Shown piece by piece: positions 1-3,754 of a DNA stretch of 6,099 nt. Source of the DNA: Acidimicrobiaceae bacterium (GTDB lineage Bacteria; Actinomycetota; Acidimicrobiia; Acidimicrobiales; Bog-793); NCBI GenBank assembly GCA_025463965.1, contig JAODBN010000056.1:1-6099 (forward strand), written 5' to 3'. The first letter of the stretch is position 1. Each line of letters begins with the position of its first letter. Below the pieces are notes generated by a model. It was not told the origin of the DNA. It worked only from the letters and a program-made list of their open reading frames with translations, and ran no database searches. The translations under genes and the position numbers were made by a program.

Positions 1-192
1 TGGCTTGTCTCCCTTGTTGAGCCGGCCGACCTCTCGAGCCCATGCCTCGACGTCGGACCTCAGCCAGATCCGCCCGTTGGAGAGAGTCGCCGCGGGCTCG
101 GGGAATCCCTTGTAACGGCTCAGTTGATCGGCGCGTTGCCGACTCACGCCCAGCAGCTCCGCAATCTCGGTGACGCCGCACAAATCGAGCAC
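1..192 (-). CDS. AlpA/excisionase-like helix-turn-helix DNA-binding protein, 3' end cut by the window edge
   Basis: Read leftward from GTG at 192, the frame is open to base 1, giving 64 visible residues with the C-terminus missing. Residues 7-26 (GVTEIAELLGVSRQ region) form a helix-turn-helix, followed by FPEP (30-33) and a wing with GRIW (40-43) and DVEAW (47-51). This layout is typical of short AlpA/MerR-like or HTH_17 excisionase-type proteins, which bind DNA near attachment sites or integrase promoters. The frame is open further upstream, with GTG at 234 and at 297. GTG 192 is preferred because a GTGACA-N17-TATGAT promoter ends six bases before it, which fits leaderless translation, and because homologues of this type usually start just before the helix-turn-helix. 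The gene is divergent from the integrase operon, so it is likely an excisionase/directionality factor or a small repressor of that operon. The family assignment is from motif memory; the role is inferred from position. Confidence 0.75.
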   Translation of the reverse strand, partial: MLDLCGVTEIAELLGVSRQRADQLSRYKGFPEPAATLSNGRIWLRSDVEAWAREVGRLNKGDKP

Positions 193-198
193 GCCAGG

Positions 199-227
199 AT
201 CATACCCCTTGACAGCCGCTATGTCAC
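199..227 (-). promoter_or_regulatory. Promoter of the helix-turn-helix gene, placed for leaderless initiation
   Basis: On the minus strand there is a -35 GTGACA (227-222; 5 of 6 to TTGACA), a 17-base spacer and a -10 TATGAT (204-199; 5 of 6 to TATAAT). Six bases later comes GTG at 192. Transcription would therefore start on or beside the start codon, so the mRNA would be leaderless. No good Shine-Dalgarno is present; AAGGGG lies 12 bases upstream of GTG, which is too far and overlaps the -10 region. This is the best-matching promoter seen in the window. Confidence 0.65.
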
Positions 228-237
228 GCGTCACAGT
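209..237 (+). promoter_or_regulatory. Candidate promoter of the rightward 174-residue/integrase operon
   Basis: A perfect -35 TTGACA lies at 209-214. At 17-base spacing the -10 would be CACAGT (232-237), which keeps only the A at position 2, the A at position 4 and the final T. Transcription would start near 244, giving a leader of about 75 bases before ATG 320. The -10 is weak, so this promoter may need activation, or the TTGACA may be just one arm of the inverted repeat at 210-226. It interleaves with the leftward promoter, so the two should not be occupied by polymerase at once. Confidence 0.4.
210..226. repeat. Inverted repeat TGACA-N7-TGTCA spanning both -35 elements
   Basis: TGACA at 210-214 is the exact reverse complement of TGTCA at 222-226, with a 7-base spacer. 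The arms coincide with the -35 hexamers of the two divergent promoters, so part of the symmetry follows from having two -35 boxes. It could equally be an operator for a dimeric regulator. Next to it, GTCAC is repeated directly at 223-227 and 230-234, and TCAC-A-GTGA (231-239) is a 9-base perfect palindrome over the rightward -10. Confidence 0.5.
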
Positions 238-252
238 GAGAAGCGCAAACGT

Positions 253-285
253 GCCCCAGCCGGTGTATCGAGCACCGACCGGGGC
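253..285 (+). promoter_or_regulatory. Long imperfect hairpin in the leader of the integrase operon
   Basis: GCCCC (253-257) pairs with GGGGC (281-285), and CGGTG (261-265) pairs with CACCG (273-277). Between the two arms A258/C280 and C260/A278 mismatch, but G259-C279 pairs. U266-G272 can wobble over a five-base loop AUCGA. That gives 11 Watson-Crick pairs in 33 bases. It lies between the candidate transcription start near 244 and the ribosome binding site at 306. It could be an operator, an RNA structure or an attenuator; no T-run follows on either strand. Confidence 0.5.
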
Positions 286-305
286 GGCCAGCACCACCTA
301 CTACC

Positions 306-311
306 AGGAGG
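306..311 (+). promoter_or_regulatory. Strong ribosome binding site AGGAGG that fixes the start at 320
   Basis: AGGAGG at 306-311 is followed by eight bases and ATG at 320. It decides in favour of this start over the in-frame ATG at 170, which would run through both promoters and antisense to the helix-turn-helix gene. Confidence 0.85.
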
Positions 312-319
312 TACCGACA

Positions 320-844
320 ATGGCAACCCTACGCGGCGTTCCGACCGACCCCTCTCCCGACGCATTGAAGAGCCACATCGCCCGGTACCTCCCGGGCTTC
401 CGGGTGGCTGTCGAGAAGATCGAGGAGTGCGCATCGCCCCTCGGGTGGGTCGTGACGCAGCTCGACTTCGACAGCCACGACGACGACGCGTTCGACGCCC
501 TTTGCGATGAGATCGGGTGGAGCGATGTGGCTCGCCTCGTGGAGCGCCTCGACGTTGCCGAGGAGCGGGTGCAGGGCGTCGGCCTCGATGCCGCGGAAGG
601 AATCGAGGCGCGGCTTGATGCACTCGAGGGGGACTTCGTACGCCTCTCCGATCTCGTCGACAGCGTCATCGCTGGTGCTTCAAAAGGGCGGGAGGTGCCG
701 AGAGTGGCCGGCGGCCGCGGAAACCTGGTCGGGCGGATCCGACAAGCCAGAGCACTTGCCCAGGTGTTGCGCACCGACGCCGCCGAGCTCGACGAGCTGG
801 CCGAGACCTGGGAGAGCCTTATCCCCGCCGAGGAGACACGATGA
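320..844 (+). CDS. Unrecognised 174-residue acidic helical protein, translationally coupled to the integrase
   Basis: The product has 174 residues from ATG 320, which has an excellent AGGAGG site upstream. I do not recognise the family. The N-terminal third (about 1-75) looks like a compact domain with an acidic patch (the DSHDDDAFD segment). The middle (about 75-130) is rich in E, D, R, L and V with leucine/valine spacing suggesting an amphipathic helix or short coiled coil. A basic, glycine-rich stretch follows (PRVAGGRGN), then a final helical part with ALAQVL and ELDELAETW. No signal peptide or membrane segment is visible. Its TGA (842-844) overlaps the integrase ATG (841) as ATGA, so the two are co-translated. 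It could be an integrase partner, a recombination-direction cofactor or an immunity-type protein; the sequence does not choose between these. Confidence 0.75.
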   Translation: MATLRGVPTDPSPDALKSHIARYLPGFRVAVEKIEECASPLGWVVTQLDFDSHDDDAFDALCDEIGWSDVARLVERLDVAEERVQGVGLDAAEGIEARLDALEGDFVRLSDLVDSVIAGASKGREVPRVAGGRGNLVGRIRQARALAQVLRTDAAELDELAETWESLIPAEETR

Positions 845-1842
845 CGCTTGACCGTAAGCGGCTCGCTTCGGGCGAGCGCGAGCAGGATCACGGCCGCTAC
901 GAGCCGGTAGATCACCTCGCGAACGCCAGGGCGACGCTCGCGCCGAGGCGCACGGTGAAGACAACGGTGGGGGCGGCAGTGGAGCAGTACATCCAGGGGC
1001 GGCTAGGACGGCAGGAAATCGTGGAAGCGACCGCCGAGACGTTCGAGCACGCGCTCCGTCCCTTCGCCCTGTTCGTCGGCCGCGATCGGCCGCTCAACTC
1101 TGTCGCGCGAGTAGATATCGAGGCATGGCAGGCAGCACAAGGGGTTGCGCCGGCCACGCTTCGATCTCGACTATCGACGGTGCGCGGCTTCTGGCGGCAC
1201 TGCCTGGTCAGTGGACTCATCCGCTCCGATCCCACACTCGGGATCAAGCCACCTCGCCAGCCGCGCAGCGTCCCGCGCACGATAGGCGACGACGCGATAG
1301 AGAAGATGCTGAGATCCATCGAAGACCCGCGCCAATTGGTCGTCGTCACCCTCATGTTGGAGGAAGGGTTGCGGGCGATCGAGGTCTCCCGGCTCGAGCT
1401 GGCCGATATCGACTTCGGCTCCGAGGTGCTGACGATCCGCCGCGGCAAAGGAGGACACGGCCGCGTGCTACCGCTGACGAGCGAATGCCGGCGAGCGATC
1501 GAGGCATACATGCCAGAGCGCGGCAAGGTCGGCGGGCACCTCGTCCGCAGCCGAACCGAGAAGCTGTCCGTGCTCGACGACGGATTGATCTCGCCCACGG
1601 TCCAGCTCATCGCCGGCAGGGCTCTCGCCCGCGTCGGGATCGCCGAGTCAGGCCACGCGCTACGCCACACGTTCGCCCGCCGACTGTTGGAAGCGGGGGC
1701 GTCGCTCAGGGACGTGCAGACAGCCCTCGGGCACGCCTCGATCGTCACGACGCAGATCTACCTACCCTTCACTGCCGTGGGCTCCCTCCGCGAGCACATG
1801 AGCCGGATGCGGCCGCTTAGGAGTGAGTCACGGGACGCCTGA
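841..1842 (+). CDS. int: Tyrosine recombinase (phage integrase, XerC/D-like layout)
   Basis: The product has 333 residues and would catalyse site-specific recombination between phage and host attachment sites through a covalent 3'-phosphotyrosine intermediate. A SAM-like core-binding domain lies at about 43-128 and the catalytic domain at about 145-325. The full active site is visible: R178 (in GLRAIEV), K203 (in RGKGGHGR), H272 and R275 (in HALRHTF), H298 (in LGHAS) and the nucleophile Y307 (in TTQIYL). It looks intact and functional. ATG 841 has AGGAG at 831-835 with five-base spacing and overlaps the preceding stop. Residues 1-42 are charged and do not resemble the arm-type DNA-binding domain of lambda-like integrases, so the protein looks compact, like XerC/D or simple-type phage integrases. 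It is divergent from the helix-turn-helix gene, which is a likely direction factor. Integrase rather than a housekeeping Xer protein is inferred from the phage neighbours. Confidence 0.93.
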   Translation: MTLDRKRLASGEREQDHGRYEPVDHLANARATLAPRRTVKTTVGAAVEQYIQGRLGRQEIVEATAETFEHALRPFALFVGRDRPLNSVARVDIEAWQAAQGVAPATLRSRLSTVRGFWRHCLVSGLIRSDPTLGIKPPRQPRSVPRTIGDDAIEKMLRSIEDPRQLVVVTLMLEEGLRAIEVSRLELADIDFGSEVLTIRRGKGGHGRVLPLTSECRRAIEAYMPERGKVGGHLVRSRTEKLSVLDDGLISPTVQLIAGRALARVGIAESGHALRHTFARRLLEAGASLRDVQTALGHASIVTTQIYLPFTAVGSLREHMSRMRPLRSESRDA

Positions 1843-1876
1843 CATATCCCCGTCGTATCCTTGATGTGCCCGCTCT

Positions 1877-1910
1877 AGCACCCCTCGTGGCTTCGGCTGC
1901 CGGGGGTGCT
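1877..1910 (+). terminator. Hairpin with a UUCG tetraloop after the integrase, probable terminator
   Basis: AGCACCCC (1877-1884) pairs with GGGGTGCT (1903-1910). Inside, GTGGC (1887-1891) pairs with GCTGC (1896-1900), with two G-U wobbles, and closes on C(UUCG)G, the exceptionally stable tetraloop. A single C/C mismatch (1886/1901) separates the two stems, next to a U-G wobble (1885/1902). It lies 34 bases after the integrase stop. No T-run follows, which is common for terminators of high-GC actinobacteria and their phages. Confidence 0.65.
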
Positions 1911-1959
1911 TCGCGAGACTTCCTCAGAGCTGCGCCGAGCGGCCCCCTGACACCACACG

Positions 1960-1972
1960 TACGCTTGGGCGG
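1960..1972 (+). promoter_or_regulatory. Candidate -10 element for a leaderless transcript of the 155-residue gene
   Basis: TACGCT (1960-1965, matching TAnnnT) is followed by seven bases and ATG at 1973, the spacing expected for a transcript starting at the start codon. No -35 is seen at 16-18 bases; CTGACA at 1947-1952 is too close. No proper Shine-Dalgarno precedes the ATG, since GGGCGG directly abuts it. This supports leaderless expression from the gene's own promoter. Confidence 0.4.
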
Positions 1973-2440
1973 ATGAAACCGGACCTTGAGCGCGCCGCGG
2001 AGGGAATAGGCGGTGCGTGGGCTCGCCTCGCCGAGGCGCTTCGAGACAGGCGCACCCAGGACGCATCGATCGCCCTGGTCGAGCTGCTCGCCTGGCTGAG
2101 GGCCACCCACGAGTGGCTCGAACGCCATACGGAAGGCTTGAAAGAGCGTTCTGGGGTGGAACCGATGTATTCGGTTCTCCAAGCCGTGAGATTCGCCCGC
2201 AATCGTGGCGTTCATGCGCTCGCGTCACTCAATGATGAGCGTCGCGGAGTGGGCTTCCCGCTCAACTTCCCTATGCGCTTCGGGCCAACGTGGCTCGACA
2301 GCGGACCGGTAGATCCAAAGCATCCCGACGCGCTCGGCCACGCGGCCTATGAGTCAACCTTCGCCGGCAGAGCATTCCCTGGGCGCCTCTATGAGGCTGT
2401 CGACTTCATCCTGCGCGAGGCGAGGAGTGCGGCAGAGTAG
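1973..2440 (+). CDS. 155-residue protein with a HEPN-like R-N-x3-H motif, function unknown
   Basis: A lone gene of 155 residues starts at ATG 1973. The N-terminal half is helical (helices near 2-25 and 30-55, with the WLRATHEWLE stretch). Around 66-85 the sequence MYSVLQAVRFARNRGVHAL contains R76-N77-x3-H81. An arginine followed by N/D/H and a histidine four to six residues on is the signature of HEPN RNase domains, and the helix before it fits that fold. After this come an aromatic/proline-rich segment (95-110, with FPLNFPMRFGPTW) and a final helix (136-152). No signal peptide or membrane segment is seen. It lies between the integrase terminator and the tail module, convergent with the latter, as expected for an independently expressed cargo gene. 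A defence, abortive-infection or toxin role is inference only; it could also be a non-catalytic HEPN-like protein or something unrelated. Confidence 0.7.
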   Translation: MKPDLERAAEGIGGAWARLAEALRDRRTQDASIALVELLAWLRATHEWLERHTEGLKERSGVEPMYSVLQAVRFARNRGVHALASLNDERRGVGFPLNFPMRFGPTWLDSGPVDPKHPDALGHAAYESTFAGRAFPGRLYEAVDFILREARSAAE

Positions 2441-2446
2441 CACCAA

Positions 2447-2465
2447 CCCCCTCGTACGGGCGGGG
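2447..2465. terminator. Weak hairpin between convergent genes, possible shared terminator
   Basis: CCCC (2447-2450) can pair with GGGG (2462-2465), then a C/C mismatch, a U-G wobble (2452/2460), a C-G pair (2453/2459) and a loop. It sits in the 34-base gap where the rightward 155-residue gene and the leftward tail operon meet tail to tail. It is symmetric enough to act in either direction, but the stem is short and lacks a T-run. Confidence 0.3.
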
Positions 2466-2474
2466 CCTCGCTTC

Positions 2475-3428
2475 TCAGAGAATCCCTACCCACGCCCCAG
2501 CGCGGTTGTTGTAGATGCGCTGATTACTCACGGTCGGCGTGTCCGTGCGGAAGAAGAAGTCGCCGCTCTTGGCGAAAGCACCCGGAGAGAAGCCCACAGC
2601 CGTGGCGTTGTGGCTCTCGACCTCAGCGACGGTGTAATCGACCGTCACGACGAACGCGGCGCGGCTCGCGTTCGTCGGCGACGTGGCAGTGACTGACGCC
2701 TGAGTCGGGCCGGTCGTAATGTCCGTGACCGCGCTGCCGGTGCTCGTCGAGATCAGCGTGCCGGACTTGTCGTACCAGGCGATCCCGACCGTGCAAGCTC
2801 GACCGACGGTTCCGGCTTGGAAAAAGGCGACGGCCGTGTAGGAGGTGCTAGGCGCAACGATCTCGCCCGCGACGCCCACGGCCGCGTGGGCGATCATGTT
2901 CTCGGCGATGTTCTGGGCCCGCATGGTGACGCCGCCGTCGATCGTGGAGAGCACGCAGTTCTGCACCGCTGACCACGATGCGAAGGGGATCGCGGACGTT
3001 GGCGGCATGTAGGAGGGCGGGACTCCGGGGCCGCCCCAGATCGACCCAGGGCCAGCGACGAACTTCCCGATCGCGTCTATGCCGCCGAGAGGCAGCGGAT
3101 AGGGGCTCGCGGACCCCGCCGCCTTCCCGATGACGACGTGCGAGCTGCGCTGGCGGCCGCTACCGCGGAGGACCACCACCGCATCCCCAACAGTCGGCAA
3201 GTAAGACGCTAGGTACAGGGCCGCAGGGATCACGTTGGCCGGGTTCCCGGTGTTCTGCGCGCCCATCGGGTAGATGTCCACCGTTGGCGGGGTGTCGTCG
3301 ATATCCCAGCCGTGAACGGCGTGCACCGTGGCGAACTGGATTGGGTCGTGGTCGTAGTTGCCGTGCGGGCGCTTGAGGGCTTTGTTGAGATTGGCGGCCG
3401 AAAGCCGCGCCTGGTGTGCGCCACTCAC
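2475..3428 (-). CDS. Minor tail protein with OB-fold-like N-terminus and carbohydrate-binding-like C-terminus
   Basis: Read from GTG 3428 the product has 317 residues. This start is chosen because GGAGG (3440-3436) lies seven bases upstream and the GTG overlaps the preceding stop as GTGA; the longer in-frame ATG at 3575 would run through most of the upstream gene. Residues about 32-102 look like an OB-fold-like tail/baseplate domain (PTVDIYPMG, then YLPTVGDAVVVLRG and VVIGKA). A proline/glycine-rich linker follows (103-150). Residues about 150-282 resemble the jelly-roll carbohydrate-binding modules of actinophage minor tail proteins (APSTSYTAVAFF, TVGIAWYDKSGTLIS, ASVTATSPTNASRAAFVVT). The C-terminus (288-317: SGDFFFRTDTP, NQRIY, GAWVGIL) matches a recurrent tail-fibre ending. 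Likely role: tail-tip adhesion to host surface glycans. It is the last gene of the tail operon. Domain calls come from pattern memory. Confidence 0.75.
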   Translation of the reverse strand: MSGAHQARLSAANLNKALKRPHGNYDHDPIQFATVHAVHGWDIDDTPPTVDIYPMGAQNTGNPANVIPAALYLASYLPTVGDAVVVLRGSGRQRSSHVVIGKAAGSASPYPLPLGGIDAIGKFVAGPGSIWGGPGVPPSYMPPTSAIPFASWSAVQNCVLSTIDGGVTMRAQNIAENMIAHAAVGVAGEIVAPSTSYTAVAFFQAGTVGRACTVGIAWYDKSGTLISTSTGSAVTDITTGPTQASVTATSPTNASRAAFVVTVDYTVAEVESHNATAVGFSPGAFAKSGDFFFRTDTPTVSNQRIYNNRAGAWVGIL

Positions 3429-3742
3429 TGTGCGTCCTCCGCGTAAGCCAGCAGCGCGGCCTGATAGAGCTCGCGAGCATCGATCCCTAGGCGCTCGGCG
3501 GCGAAGACGAGCGCGGTGTTGAGCACCGCGAGTTGTTCGCGAGTGGCGCAACGCAGTACCGGCACCGCTCCCCACCGCGCGCAGGCCGAATCGAAGGCCG
3601 CGGCAGTGGTCTTCGATGGCTCTTCGTCCCCGTCGAGCGCGTGCATGAGCGCCGCGGTGATCGCGGCGCGCGCAAGTCGGCGCACCTCGGGCACGAGGTC
3701 TGCATCGAGCCCTCTCCCGATTGCATCGTCAAGTTTGCCCAT
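3425..3742 (-). CDS. Small tail-operon protein of 105 residues, unrecognised
   Basis: The product has 105 residues from ATG 3742. The purine-rich AGGAGAGGG (3756-3748) just upstream serves as ribosome binding site and overlaps the tape measure stop (3757-3755). The stop overlaps the next start as GTGA, so it lies inside a tightly coupled late operon. It is mostly predicted helical: an N-terminal helix (LDDAIGRGL, then VRRLARAAITAALMHAL to about 37), an acidic turn with GDEEPS, and a C-terminal half with LRCATREQLAVLNTALVFAAERLG and ELYQAALLAY. No signal peptide is visible; the alanine/leucine-rich helices are amphipathic rather than clearly transmembrane. I do not recognise the family. Between a tape measure and a minor tail gene, a small structural or assembly role at the tail tip is a plausible inference. 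Confidence 0.8.
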   Translation of the reverse strand: MGKLDDAIGRGLDADLVPEVRRLARAAITAALMHALDGDEEPSKTTAAAFDSACARWGAVPVLRCATREQLAVLNTALVFAAERLGIDARELYQAALLAYAEDAQ

Positions 3743-3754
3743 TGTTTCCCTCTC

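Noticed and set aside
170..319. N-terminal extension of the 174-residue protein from ATG 170
   Set aside because: It would read through both divergent promoters, the leader hairpin and antisense to the helix-turn-helix gene. ATG 320 has a perfect AGGAGG at eight-base spacing.
912..1748. Long leftward open frame opposite the integrase
   Set aside because: Composition is serine/arginine-rich as expected from the antisense of a high-GC gene; the opposite strand has a full integrase active site.
1947..1965. CTGACA and TACGCT as a full -35/-10 pair
   Set aside because: The spacer is only seven bases, too short for a sigma-70-type promoter; only the -10 with leaderless spacing is kept as a candidate.
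1817..2228. Leftward open frames over the integrase-to-155-residue-gene region
   Set aside because: They cross the UUCG hairpin and the 5' part of the 155-residue gene, have arginine-rich shadow composition, and lack start signals.
3429..3575. N-terminal extension of the minor tail protein from ATG 3575
   Set aside because: The extra 49 residues are arginine/alanine-rich, typical of a shadow frame, and overlap the real 105-residue gene. GTG 3428 has GGAGG at seven bases and a GTGA overlap.
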